From: Lamellibrachia satsuma | Taxonomy: Eukaryota; Annelida; Polychaeta; Sabellida; Siboglinidae | Length of the DNA: 64,000 nucleotides | Direction of reading: 5' to 3' | Assembly: GCA_033239005.1 (NCBI GenBank) | Contig: BSQZ01000039.1 | Coordinates: 2,748,816-2,812,815 of the forward strand | Position numbers and translations under genes: made by a program | Notes under the pieces: generated by a model | The model's input: only the letters and a program-made list of their open reading frames with translations | The model's database searches: none | What the model was told of the DNA's origin: nothing | Shown here: positions 21,047 to 36,000 of the stretch, one piece after another | Layout: each line of letters begins with the position of its first letter | How positions within the stretch are numbered: position 1 is the first letter of the stretch

Positions 21047-24000
21047 CCTAGGTGTCGTATGAAACTGGAACGTACACAACTAGATTGAGGTTATAATTCC
21101 TTGCTAAAAAGGTCTATCTGCAGCAGATATGGAAAATTAATAATTGTAATTTTTTTTAAAAGTATATGCTCTATGCAGACATGCTGTTTTGGTTGAAACC
21201 TTATAATTAATATAACATTAACATTTCGATCTTGTGCCGATCTCTCAGACTACAAAATATACATCAGGCGATTTTTTGTAAACTTCTATGCTATATATAC
21301 AATAATTGTAATTGAAAAAATTTTCGAAATTCTTTGTTTTGTACGCATCGGGTGATACCACCATTCTATTTTGTCAAGATCCTTGGTGCAGAGTTTACAC
21401 CAAATTGTCAAATGCATGTGAGATTAATTGCAATTCAATGTTTCGTATACAGATGACCGATAAATTGTTTCCGTGCTTCGATTAATAACATGCTCAAATC
21501 TGAATTGCCCTGTGCTAAATGTTATTGGTAAGAATGAAATGTTGAGTTGTGTGCCACTATTTTAATGTTGTAGAAGTTGCAGAGCCCGCAGTAAAAGGCA
21601 TACTGAGGGTTCTGCTGATGACGTTATCGCGGTACAATGACAGACGATCCAGGCTTGCTGTTGAGGCAGTGTTGGCTGCACTCGCCAATGACTACTTTGA
21701 CAGTCTCTGCAGTAATTTTGTCACAGTTGTTGGTGACGTCGCTGAACTTCAGAAGAGAGCTGTTCCATGGTAAGTTGTGGTTTGGCAGTTAATGCAAATA
21801 AAACCAGAGTACTTGAGCCCCTTGTCCAAATGGTGTTCAGTGTCTGAAATTAGCAAAAAAAATTAACTGGCACAGATTTTTATTGGCACTGTTCTATTTT
21901 AAACTGGCCCAGGTGTATTTGAACTGGCCCCACACAAATGTATTATGTATAATAAGTATACATAATAAAGCAAAGTTACAATAAATAATAAATATAAACC
22001 TTACAAATTGTTGTCGTTAATTTCTAACTAGCAGACCAATAAAATAAAGTAATAAATTTAATAAGCATTTCAGTGTGAATTTCATTTGAGAAACAGTTAC
22101 AACTGTTCAATGTAACATTATGTTATGTTTTGCATGCATTCCACTGCCCAGGCCTGGCACAAGCAAAAATCTATGCCGGATTGTCTGCATCCTTAGTATC
22201 ACCAGTATGAACTTATGAAGTAAATTAGCATAATATCCTTAAAAAATTGTTCAGTTCTACAATTCTTGCAATTTCGTCCGCCATCTTTGGTTTGGTGATT
22301 CCCTGGTATTCCCCGAGATACTGACATCATTAAATGTGAATCATCCAAATGGCATCCATGTTATAAATACCAAGGGTTTCCCTGCATGTTCAGGCTTTGC
22401 CATTGCCTTAGCAGTGATCTGTCACTGGCAAGGAAGAAGTAGTTCTGACAACTTGCACATTTTGGCTGAATCGACGGGAAGCATTTTGAATCTTCAGCCA
22501 CCGATAAAAAGTCCTTAATTTCGAACACTTGGGTGTTTAGATAGAACTGAAACACCCATTTCTGGACTTAACCTGATAAGCCCTGAATTTCTGGGGGAGT
22601 TGATTTTGTTTCAACCCATGGGATTATGAAATGCACTGTAAGACGTAAAGTCTTCATCAAAACCCTTACAATATATACATATTCTGAATCACAGAATATT
22701 TATCTTACCAATGGTAATAACACTATCAATGTTATGATTAACTGTAGCTAATTAGCATATAATTAGCATATGTAAACAATCGCAAAGTGAAAAATTAAAT
22801 ACGAAATCTAGTTTTATTTCGTCACTCATGGACACAATAAAGCACAAAATGAGGCAAGTTTGGTACTGCAAGGTAGGCCTACATGTCCTCTATGAGCAGC
22901 AAGAGAAATTATAATAATATCTGCATTTACCTGTGAAATATTACAATTAGCATGCAAGTACTATGATTTTGGTTGATCGCATAAATACATATAAAGCACA
23001 CAAAACTGTTCACAAAATGCATAATAATGAATGTTTCATAGGTACATATAATCTATTGACATATATATATATATCAGAGCACACCATGTATTGTAGTATA
23101 ATAACTGATGGAAAAGAAAAGAAAAATTCAAGGAATATAAATGCAGTAATTCTGCAAATGTGAGTCAAATGTTACGTCAAAAGACAATGAATACAATAAA
23201 AACACATCATTGACACATCGATGTTGTTGTCTTGGCCGCTACTAATGTCATTTACATCCGAATTATCGGATGTAAAACCCAACAGATGCAATGCCCGCTC
23301 ATAGTCTTCATAACCATGAATCGTAAAACGTTGACAAAATATCGGTCACTTTCAAAAAATTCGCAAAAATACTAATAATTGACGGATCGATTCGAGAAAC
23401 GGCTCAAAACGTCCGCACATGTGTTGTTTTCATCCGGGCACCAACAGCATAACCAAAGCGAATGAGCGTGGCGCCACATAGCGATCAATATGAACACTAC
23501 ATCCCAACACCGAAATTTCGGTGTTCAGGGTGCATCAGGTTAAGTTTTGTTAGTTAAATTTTTCAAAACATTTTAAACAACCATGGATAGAATGTGTTGG
23601 AATGACGAGTTTTATATATCATAAAACTAGGTTCAAAATAATAAGCTGTCCGGAGCATATTTAACTTTGATTATTTAATTAATGCAGCATTAAATAATAG
23701 TAAAAGAAAATAATAATAATAATAATATTTTTTCTATAGCGCTAATTCCCGCATGGCGGATCGATGCGCTGTACAAATGTATATTAATAAATATAAATAG
23801 ATTGTATTTTTGTTCTTAATATAAGTGTGTACTTTTGTTCTTAATATAAGTGTGTACTTTTTGTCACTTTTGTGGTGGGATTGCATTGCGTTTGTTGTTC
23901 ACAGATATTTGTATGTTCTCAAATGTCTTTACAATTAACACACTAGCACGTAGTGTAGTGAGTCATCCCTTGGTTTCAGCGTTTCCACCTCGGCTGCCGC

Positions 24001-27000
24001 CCTGAATGCTCTTGGCTGGTTGAGCATCGTCATGAGGATCGGTTATCGCACCAAGGATGCCATGAAAGGCGACACATTCACAAAGCTGGTTCGTGCTTGC
24101 TTTGTTTTGCTTTGTCTAATCTTTACTGTCTGCTAATGTACAATCTCAATGCTTGTACAAGAATTAGCATCAACATTTCATGTATTCATTTAAAAGGGGG
24201 TTTGTAGGTGATTATGTAGGTCAGTGACAACTATATGTTACAATTATATCATTGGCATAATTCTTGATTGTGATTTCAGCATAGTGAAGATGATTACTAT
24301 TGATTATAAAATTGTACAATCATAAATTCAAAATTGAATCCAAATGTGTTAGTGGCTAAGCTAGCTGACATCATAGCGTCATCATTATATTCTCTAACTT
24401 CATATACTGGAGTTGTATATGCAGCTTTACATTTGTTGACATTTAAATCAGATTGATTGAAATCATTGAACTGAGGAATGTGCCCACAAAGCTGGTGGAT
24501 TTTCATGAGGTAATTATGCATGGTTGTGATTCATAGGTAGAGATACAGAGTTCGTTGGTGTACGGAGCGTTGGCCTCACAGAAGCCTCGACTGGCTGTGG
24601 GTGCATATAGACGTCTCAAGCGCACCTGGAAGGAGGTATGTCTTTGTACATTCATACACTAAATTCCCAAATGGTGGTTATTACGTTAAAATTCTTGCCT
24701 TCAGATTGGCAATAACCCCTGGTCTATATCCATATACTCAAACCCATTGCCTAAATTCCAAGAATGTTTGTTTCTTAATGCTGGGACAAACACAGGGATA
24801 ATTTATATTTTCATGACAATATTAATGGTGCTGCATCAGTTAAATTTTTTTTCGCTCCTATTGTTTCAGATTCATTTTGCCAAAAAAAAATCAAACTCCA
24901 ATGTTGACCAATTCCGGATGCTAACTCATTTGTACAAATGTGTTATTTATTTTTGGTGAAATTGTCGGACAAACTATTAAAAAAAATTGTAATGTGTCCG
25001 GTCAAGTTTTGGCCCAAAAATAATGGCAAACGTGGCCCTACTGTATGCATGATGCCATACAGATTTTCACACTTTGGCAAGTTACCCTATCTACCGATTC
25101 TTTCAATGATTTTAACAAAAATACACCCTCTTATATTAAGAACAAAAGTGACAAAAAGTACACACTTATATTAAGAACAAAAGTGACAAAAAGTACACAC
25201 TTATATTAAGAACAAAAGTACACACTTATATATTAAGAACAAAAATACAATTATGTTATGTTCTGGTATGTAGTGCGTGAATAGTCTAAGTAACATCCGC
25301 AGTCAATTTAATAACAAAATGCAAATTTTTCTTCAAATCATAAAAAAATTGACTTGAATTGTTAAATCTGGTAAGGCTCAAAATAGTGGATATCCAAAAT
25401 GGTAAACACTGTGCGAGTCAACGCTGATCATGGGCGTTACTTCCATCCTCTTGCCGATCGCATTACAAACTTTTAAAATTTCACCAAGAGTGAAGGGTGT
25501 AATTCAGCATTTCCATTTTCACTTTATGTAATATTTGACCAAACATTAAGTAATTTAATAGTTTGTCTTATAATTTCACAAAAAGTACATATAAAAGTTG
25601 CACAGACGAACTGGCATGTTGCAGTGGATTTTAGGTAGGTTTGATTTTTCGCAAAATAAATTTTAAATGAGACTAGCGAAAAATAGAATGGATGGGGAAC
25701 CTTTAAACTATTCACACACTACAAATTTGTAGTTTTAAATGTGTTTGTGTCGTCAGGTAGAGGGATCTGTTGACTGCTACGCTGAAGTATTGATGAAATT
25801 GGACTCGAGTCCACATCATCTCTGTCTCGTCGGCTACATGCTGAAGTACCTGTCAGTGATCAAGCAGAAAGAGAAACTCAAACAGTACAAGGTGTGTTTC
25901 ACTGTTGAATGGTGTTTGTACTTTGTAGTACACACAGGCCTAGGTGATATTTGAGAAATAGCCTTTTGTAAATATAACTGAATATTTTTAACTTGTAAAT
26001 TTATGTTTTATTTAATAATTTTTACTTAATTAATATATTAATTCTTTTAAAGGATGTATTAATTTATTGATATTCTTAGAATTGTAAGGACATGTTTTAT
26101 ATATGTATTTATTTAATTTTTTTTTTGTTTGTCTAAATTGTTTTGACTTGTATATTTTATCTGTGGACGTAAGAGTGTATGTGGTCGATGGCCCATGGAA
26201 ATCATGTTATGGACGTAACATGGTCATCATCATTAAATAAAGCTTTTGCTTTAAAAAACGTGTTATGTGATAAGTCAGTTGTTAATTAATTAACAAATAA
26301 TAAACATTTATAAAACAATTAATGAAAAATTATTAAACTGTAGTGCCCAAGACTTAAATCAACTTAGTACTAGTTTAGTACTATGTCATGTAAATGTTTC
26401 ATTATTGATTAATTAACAACTAACTAATCACATAGTACACAATATTATTCAATGTACACAGTTGTTATGTCAACAATCAGTGTTTTCAACTGAACTATAT
26501 TGATGCTTCCTTCCCATAGTTGTCATTAAATGTTTTGGTTTTCAGAGCTTCTTAAATCAGTACGTGAAACTGGTGGTGGTGAGTCGAACTAAACCAGCCC
26601 TGCACCTACTGGTAAGACATCTCACTAAACGAGAAGTTTAAATTCATCATAAATAAATAGGTCATAACTAGATATTCTGAAATAGCTAGTTATTCTGAAA
26701 TATGTTTGATTCTATATTAATTGATGTTTACTGATTGTTCAGGTTTGGAGTGTTTTTGTAATAATATATATTTGTTTTTGTAAAAGAATGTCTGAAATAT
26801 TGAATAAAAACAGCTTTGGTAAAATGTGGTTTTAACTGGTTATAGACCATTGTTTTTGTAAAACAAATGCGAGAACAATTTACTGAAACTTGTTAACATA
26901 CCACACAGGCATACACATGTGGACATGACTACTAGCAGAATCTGTTTTATTTCATGCTCTTTTATCGTAATATGAGAAATGGTCTGAAAATAAACAATGT

Positions 27001-30000
27001 ATTTTGTGAAAAATACATTGATATATATGGCGCTAAAACAGAACAGAAGCTAACACCCACACATGAAACCAATTTTTGTGTAGTCTTGTAAGTAAGTGTT
27101 TTCAGATCTCTCCTTACCATTTCTACCTGATTGTTGCATAGGTGAGTTGTCGGGAACTGGTGAGGTATGTCACGAGGGATGAGTTCAAGGAGATACTGCT
27201 GCCTGCCATTGACCGAGCCATGCTGAGGAACCCTGAGATAATACTAAGAGGTATGGCACTAAGGTTGTATACCAACTGGCGATGGTTACATCGGTGGTGT
27301 GGTTTGATTCTCAGAAAGTTATTAACACTTACCTGCTTGGATGCATTTGTGTGCAGGGAATGTAGTTTTGTTACTTCCAATATATGTATATGTCTCAGAA
27401 AATTATTAACAACATGATACTGCTTTGGTACTGCTTTGCTGCATTTATGGACTGGCAAATCTCGTTTGGTTATTTACAATGGGTATTTACGATCCTCAGA
27501 AAATTATGAACACCATGTAACCTGCTTAGATGCATTTAGGTACCTGAAAGCTAGTTCTGTTTATCAGTTTAAACTCGCCACCAAAGATACAAAGCCAATA
27601 TACACCATTTATATTGATAATGTTATTGTTACCTGGAAAAGTAGACAAAGTTAATTACTGTAGTACCTTTTTTTGAAGGCATACTACACCCGTATGAGTA
27701 GCATCATATATATTCTGCAGCATTAAGTTTAAGTTATTTTATTACTAATGTTTTGGACTTTTGATCTTCGTTTGTAACATATTCTAAGCAACAAACTTGT
27801 GTGCCCAATTTACACAGCCATGTAATTCGTGCCATCCTCTTTCCAGTGGTCAGTGAATTGTTGGCTGGATTGACCGTTGATGTGAGCCCATACGCAGTGG
27901 ACATAGGAAAGCATCTTGCAAGTAAGTCTTTTTTCTGAGTACTGGGAAAACAACAATAGAACTGTTCTGTTTCTTACCATGCATGGTAAATATATACAAT
28001 AATATTAATGTATGACAGTTCTGGGAAACAACAAAGTATTAATTATTTTTTACAGACAGTTGAGAGATTTATTGCTATCCAAAAGGAATTTTCTAACTAA
28101 CATTAAAAAACCTTTGGTATAAGTACAGATTTTTGCCACTCGATGTATGCAGACAGCCGCAAAATATATTGCAGTTTTACCCTGTATATTAAAAGTAACT
28201 TTGAACTTGTATATAACAAGCTAGTGTGACTCACACTGACGTAGATGTTTGTGTGTGTAGCACAGTGCCACTCGAAGGATGAAGTTGCGAGGAAGACGGC
28301 GGCAGAGGCCTCAGAGCGCCTCGCGAGGCTGTGCAGTGAATGCGAGGCCGTCGAGAAACTCATCAGGCATTTCTTTGACATCCTCAGTGGTGAGTCTTAT
28401 GTAGGCGTCACCTCAATGTTCACTGTGGCTAGACGTGGCAGGTTTACATGTGATCCTATTGGTATATTTGTGGTACTTGATGAGTGATGGCTTGTCTTCC
28501 CCTTAATCCCATGTCAGGTGAGTGCCACACCATGAATTCGTTTCTGCCCTCTTTTCTCCCATTTTCTGCTGTTCACACCTGCCTTACCAGATCTCTCTTC
28601 ACGCTGTTGCTCAGCTTCAATTCTGGTCTTCCCTGTTTCCTTCTAAAACCCTCTTCTAGTTCACATGCTCTCAAAAATGTTGGTTCAGTAAAACCACCAG
28701 GCTTTGAACTTTAGTATTTCAGACAACGCATTGTTTCATGACCCTTAAGAATCTAATATGTGCACTTTATAAGGTTTATCATGAATGTGTATTTTTAATT
28801 ATATGATGTTTCTGATATTTAATGTTAACCTTACGTGGCACCCTCTACAGGAGCTACAGTGAAGCTGACGGTGGTCGAGCAGCGTCTGGGGATGTTGAGT
28901 GGGATTGGTGGACTGAGCAGTCACACGGTCAGTGGCACCGTGTCTGTGCAGAGTCTTGCTGGCACCGTCACGGCATGCTTCATCCCCATCCTACAGCAGG
29001 AGGGTAAGTCACAGGGTGCTTCATCCCCATCCTACAGCAGGAGGGTAAGTCACATGGTGCTTCATCCCCATCCTACAGCAGGAGGGTAAGTCACAGGGTA
29101 CTTCATCCCCATCCTGCAGCAGGAGGGTAAGTCACAGGGTACTTCATCCCCATCCTGCAGCAGGAGGGTACGTTACAGGGTACTTCATCCTCATCCTACA
29201 GCAGGAGGGTATGTTACAGGGTACTTCATCCCCAACCTACAGCAGTAGGGTACGTTACAGGGTACTTCATCCCCATCCTACAGCAGGAGGGTAAGTCACA
29301 GGGTACTTCATCCCCAACCTACAGCAGAAGGGTAAGTCACAGGGTGCTTCATCCCCAACCTACAGCAGGAGGGTAATTCACAGGGTACTTCATCCCCATC
29401 GTACAGCAGGAGGGTAAGTCACAGGGTGCTTCGTCCCCAACCTACAGCAGGAGGGTAAGTCACAGGGTGCTTCGTCCCCAACCTACAACAGGAGGGTACG
29501 TTACAGGGTACTTCATCCCCAACCTACAGCAGTAGGGTACGTTACAGGGTGCTTCATCCCCATCGTACAGTAGGAGGGTAATTCACAGGGTACATCATCC
29601 CCAACCTACAGCAGGAGGGTAAGTCACATGGAATTACACCCATCCTACAGCAGGAGGGTAAGTCACAGGGTACTTCATCCCCATCCTACAGCAGGAGGGT
29701 ACGTTACAGGGTACTTCATCCCCATCCTACAGCAGGAGGGTACGTTACAGGGTACTTCATCCCCAACCTACAGCAGTAGGGTACGTTACAGGGTACTTCA
29801 TCCCCATCCTACAACAGGAGGGTAAATCACAGGGTGCTTCGTCCCCATCCTACAGCAGGAGGGTAAATCACAGGGTACTTCGTCCCCAAATTACAACAGG
29901 AAGGTAAATCACAGGGTACTTCATCTCCTTCCTACAGCAAGAGGGTAAGTCACACGACCCAACGACGCTTTAAAAATATTGCGGTTTTGTGGTCCAAATG

Positions 30001-33000
30001 GAGCCACATACTGCATCTGCTGTGAGCGATAATACAAGCTGGTAACGTGCACTGCAGAAGATGCTGATGCGGCACAGAGCTGCTTCGACCGAGAAAGTGC
30101 AAAAAAATAAAGGGCCTAACTTTCTATTAGTTTGCACTGTCCAGTAACTGTCCATAGCGGCCACCTGGCCAACCAGGGATGTATTCACACCCCAAATGTT
30201 TGGTTGACTGCATAGCAATGATTGCATTGTATTACTAAGTAAATAAATGGTCTACTTTGTGATCATGAAGAATTCTTTGCACAATACTTGCAATGCATTG
30301 CAAGTAATAGAAATGTAAGTAATGTTACTAGTGGTATGAATTGAAGTACTCTGTAATGTTGTAATTAATTTGTATTGTTCTCACAGTTCATGAAGGGACT
30401 TTGGTGATGGCACTTGCAACGCTCTCACTGTGGTGTGCTAAGTTTACCACGGAAGTACCTACGAAACTCACCGAGTGGTTCAAGGTAGGTAAGTTATACA
30501 GCTTTATAGTCGCTGAATAGGTCGTTATCTCATACTAGTTGTAGTGGAATTATTGTTTTTTTTTTTTAGTGTAATACCACTAGGTATTTCCTGTCCATGG
30601 GGGAACATTTAAAAATAATCCAGTCTTTGTACAACTTTGTGGCCATTTTAGAACTCATAAAAAGCAGTTTTAAGCCATGCTGTCAGTAAAATTAGATAAA
30701 CCACACACTCTCCACTGTTGTTGAGTTGGGGCTGAGAGGTAATATAATGATGCCTGATTAGTGGCAATGTTAGAACAGTTATATGATGATCAACACTTGT
30801 AATGATGTTGTTTTGTTCAGTTGTTTAAAAAATATAAATGATATACAGTTGAACCTCGCTTTAACGTCACCTTGGTAATACAACGACCTTTCCATTATGG
30901 TCACCCTGGAACAGTGTTAAATTATTTCCATAACAGTAAAGTATCAGATATAATACATTCACTGCACTATTCATGTCACTTTGGCTCAGTCCCGATGGTG
31001 ACCTTAATGATGAGGTTCCAATGTATACATGAATCACTTGACAGATTTATCAATCGTTGGCCAGTTTTAGAGTCATGCATGTACCAGTTGCTATGTAATC
31101 AGACATGCATGTTTTCCTAATTTCATTCCATCTTGAATTGTCTGTAGTTGTACTTACCAATATATTATATTACAGAAAGGCATTGGGCTCAAGATGTCAA
31201 CATCTGCCGTGAGAAACGCTTACATCCAATGTATGTCTGCTGCATTCCATGGTGAGTTCTCGACAACATTACTCCCAGTGTGCGTACAGGGCGCTGAAAC
31301 TCTTTAAACCTTGAATTTCATTTGTTCTAATTCAAGGCATTGAAATCTTTGAATTTTGTGAAGTGGTCTTGAAAAGACTTGATTTTTATTTTTGTCAATT
31401 TAATTGTTATTGCCGAGTAGCAGCCGTTGGCGGGTGCCAGATTGGTACACCTACGTCATAATCAGCAGCACAAACTCGTGTGCTTATGGCAAAAACACAT
31501 CGATAATATGAAGTAACAAAATGGTGACTACGTTATTGTCATTCTTTGGGAACTATGTAATTTTACAGTATACAAGTTTTTTGTGCGATTATGAAATGGA
31601 ACCTTGATTTTTCTTCTCAGTAGCTTTAGAAATTCTTGAAATTTCCCTTAGTGTATTGACCCTGTACCCCAATATCAGACAAATGTTTTGTTGTGCAGAG
31701 TTAATAGATCTATCAGTGCTAGTGACAATATTTCGTTCATGACAGCTTAACACGTTACCCCAATATGGGAAAAACACTCCATGGTGCAGAGGTGACAGAT
31801 CTATCAGTGGTGAAGATGGTATTTCTATAATATGTTTATGTACATAGACAAATAATGCATAGGTCTCAACCATGTAAGTTTTGGTAATTACAAAATCTTT
31901 ACGAAATAACTAATGAATACATGTTTATTTTGTGTATGATTTATTTTCACATTTGCTTGTCATTGAAAGGTTCCACCCATATACTTCTATAAAACCCTTT
32001 TTTATGGAGACAGCCACTGCATTACTGTCGCACACACTACCTGCTTGTTGTCTCATGCCCCCTGACCAGGAAGCAGCTCTGGCTGCCACCCTCTAACCGA
32101 AGTTTACCCCATGTTTTATGGTTATTTTTATCATGGCCTAAGAACAGCATAAGAAACTAATTAACACAATGAGGTGACATCATTGTCTTTATTAGTTGGT
32201 TTTCTGACAAAAGACATTAATCAAGACAAAAGATGGAAATGATACGTCTTGAGAATGGATGATTATATCAACTGCATGATACCTTAATAGGGATGCTTGA
32301 AGGCAGATGGAAAGTAAGTTGCCCAGAGTCAAAGAGAACCTGCATGGAGGTCTTGGAATGAAGACAAAGACAGTAAGATAGGGAGTACTGCACCTTATGG
32401 AGTGGATTGGTGATGTGATTATGTGCATACTTTTGATGGGTGCAGTTGGCTCTATTGTTGCTCTCACTAAGCATTGTCATTTACTAATGCCCCGAATGGT
32501 TTGGCTTTCTGCCCCCAGGTGACACTCTCATCCAGGGCATGAGCCTGCTGCCAGTTCTCCTTCAAGTGGTGGAGAAGGCGAACAGTCAGCCGACGCAGGT
32601 GCCGCTCGCCACTGAAGCTCTGAGCGCCTCCTGTCTGCTACTCAAGCTATCGGTGGCTGACATACAAGCAGGTCGATACATGGTTCATTTAATTAATTCC
32701 ATCATTAATATTTAAACAAATTTATTTTAATACATGTTTGTACGCTACGCAGGCACTAGCTGTTTTCATTGTGAACTTTATCCATGTTTCCATAAAGAGT
32801 AGCTCACGTGTGGTATTTTTATAGAGGGGTGTAGTGTAAATTATCAACCCGACTGCTATGCCTAGAACTCATGAATGTAGCAATTTATGTAAGAAGTAAT
32901 ACAAGAATGCAGCTGGAACATAAACCGCCCTAATGTGTGGCTCGCTAAGTTGATGTATAGAAGCAGTGACAGTTTCCTGTCTGTGTAACAAATACCGTAT

Positions 33001-36000
33001 TCGACCTAATAAGTGTAGAGTACGCATGAAAAAAATTGGGCGCTGGAAAAATTACAAGGAATCTGTTCTTATAAGTGTACACCAAAAATTTTTCTCTAGG
33101 CAATAAGGTAACTGTTTAACACTAGTGGTGTCATTTGGTGACTAGTGTAGAACAACTGAAAAATCATGTCGCACTGTCTGACACCAGATGGCGATACTTC
33201 AGATGTTCCACATTAGTCAAATTACAATAATTATGGATCCTGCTGATTAAAAAAGGGGTGTTCGCTAATTAGGGTGTATACACTTTTAGGCTGAATACGG
33301 TGGTATTTATGGTTAACTTGTATGTATTGTGACAGTTATATGTTAGTTTTCTGTTGACTTTCAGAGTCGAAATTGAGTCCACTGTGGAATGTTCTGCTAG
33401 ACACCAACAAGCAGTTGTTTGTTAATGACAAGTTTCTGGCGTCGGCTTCTGACAGTGGTACGTGTTACAGCTTGAATGTTTTCTGTCTTGCTGCTTTGTT
33501 GGGTTATTAATATTAATGGAAGTTGTTAAAAGAGGTAGGCATCGTTTCCATATTATGCTAGTAGTCTAAAATATGAATTATAAAGTCTGCTAATTTGGAC
33601 AGTTATACGCATTGTAAAGGATTTATCTTTTTAATTTTTTAAAATCCGCATTATTTTTATTTAGTTTTTTACTGTTGTGCTAAATGTTCTGCTCACTAAA
33701 AGTGTCCGTATAGAGTATCAGCACTGCAGTCATGTTGCTTAGATTTGTACGTGCTAAACTAAGTACCTGTGCATTAATTAACAGGTAATATATACCTGTT
33801 GCCGGGTTTGGCATGGGGAAGATTCTGTTATGCCATGAACTGGACTAGCTGATAAGATGTAAGAATTTAATAATGTCCATTTCCACAGCACTCTGCAGTG
33901 TCGCCACCATGGTGGAGAAACTTGTACTTGATCACCCACATAAGATGGACGACGCCAACTCTAGGTAACGTTATTTTACCGAAAAGTGTTGCTATATTTA
34001 GCTAGTGACATGTTATGATTGTTACTGCACTCACTGCAATGTCATTGTTAGGATAATCTCATTGGCTATATCCAGGAATAACAATTGGTTATGTTACCGA
34101 TATCTAGGTATGTTGATAACATTTTAGTTGGACAAAATGTAAATTATTATAGAAGTTTTAAAACTTCTCTTTAATTTGCATATCCTGTTCAGGACGTCTT
34201 TGCCCAATTTTTTTTTTAAATCGGTGTCTTTCTCCAGCTGTTCTACCAGCCACTGCCGCCGATCCAAAGACATCTGTAAAGTCTTTCTCCTGTTGTTGTT
34301 GTGGCTTTGCTTCTTTCCCCTGCCACTATTCCCTCAGTATTGCCGTAAAAATGCTAGTGAAAAACATCATATTTCAAACATGATACCCGTATCTATTGAC
34401 ATTTCTGTTATCACTAACAATCAGGAAATGGTGCTTAATTTACTTTTTTTAGAAAAACTACAAAATTTTCTAAGCTGCAATTTGGCGTATGAACGTGTCT
34501 CACATGTAGGCAACTGCATGGTTTGGAATTACGATTGGTGAAGGGTTTGTGTCAAAAATACACTGCCACTTCAGGCTGTCATTCAACTTTTGCTTAATTC
34601 ATTCACGGTGGTGTAACAGACATTATTCATTTATGACACTCGTACTTATATGTATGTCATTTAATTCTTCGGGGATTTTTTGAAAACGATATGATTTTGC
34701 ATCTATTTTTTTACATTTACAAAAATATTTTTAAAATCTTGTAACAACCAAATAAATTAAAAACTCCAGATTTTATTAATCTGAAATATTGTATAGTATT
34801 TTATCTACAATCTGTGAAGAAATGGTTAATTTATTTAAAAAACTTCTACTGAAACTACTCAATTCAAGGCAATTCCAGCTACCTTCACATAGTACAACTA
34901 TCTAACAGAGTTGCACATGAGCAGGTGTTGTGACTATAATATGTGTTTTCAGACCCTACTACCGAGCCCTCGTGTTCTCACTCACCCACGGTTCCTACCC
35001 CACACGGCGCCATGCCCAGACGTCCACCAAGAAGATCCTGGCAGCACTAGGGGGCGCCAAGATCGCCATCGCAATCCTCAGACAGTTTCAAAGTGTACTT
35101 GCGTCCCAGAAGGTGAGTGATAACCCGTAAGTTAAGGTGATTGGTTGTTGAATTGGAACATATCCTGAATGTATGTAGTTACAATCTATGTTCCAGCATT
35201 GATTATAATATTTGTTTCTTATTTGTTACTTATTAAGTATTGCAACATTCTGTTTAATTTTCCCGCACGGAATATGATATACAACGACCTTGGTGTTGGA
35301 GTGACAGACCTTCCATCCTTAATGAACAGTCAACAACTTTTACTGGAGTGCTCGTCACTGGCTCTGATCAAATAATGAATGATAAAGGTGTGTCAGATAA
35401 AGACATCTTCAGTTTTGTCAAGTGGAATAGGGGTTGATATTAATTGTTGACATTTACCTACAAAGCGTATTAACTCTCATGCCCCTCCCCCTCCCTGAAT
35501 TAGTAATTTAAAATGTTGATTATTTTCCAGATTGAAAAATATCAATGTGACAATGTTATGTCACAGTGCAGGTATATAGGACGGTTACACGATTTAAAAC
35601 AATAGCTATTCTGTAACAATTCACCGCGCGGCGTATATATCGCATGTGCTGACATTAAACAAATTAGTTCACAAGTCTTGACTCCCCCTTTAATATATTT
35701 TGTATGAATAAATGAATGTTGACAATTGTGAGCGGCCCCTTAGAGAAAGACCATATAATAATGAGAGTAACAATAAGAAAACTTTTGTGCCTAAATCCTT
35801 GAAAACCAATAGTTACATTGACCGTTATTGCTTTTCCAGCTTGTTGACCCAGATGTAGAAACAATAAACGGGTTCACAGAGGGGACAGGTGACAAGTACA
35901 TATCGCCCCGCGTGCTCACCGAAGCCATCACCACCCTTGCATCCGTTCCTGCGCCAGATGTTGCCGAGGCAGAAATGATCGCCATGGAAACATTGTTGGA

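Noticed and set aside
28976..29958. Satellite read as a protein with many repeated motifs
   Set aside because: 41 is not a multiple of three, stops occur within a few units, and the repeats carry splice donors rather than codon constraint.
34176..34541. 121-codon frame in intron 16
   Set aside because: No recognised similarity, no splice or start context, and it lies between phase-matched exons 16 and 17.
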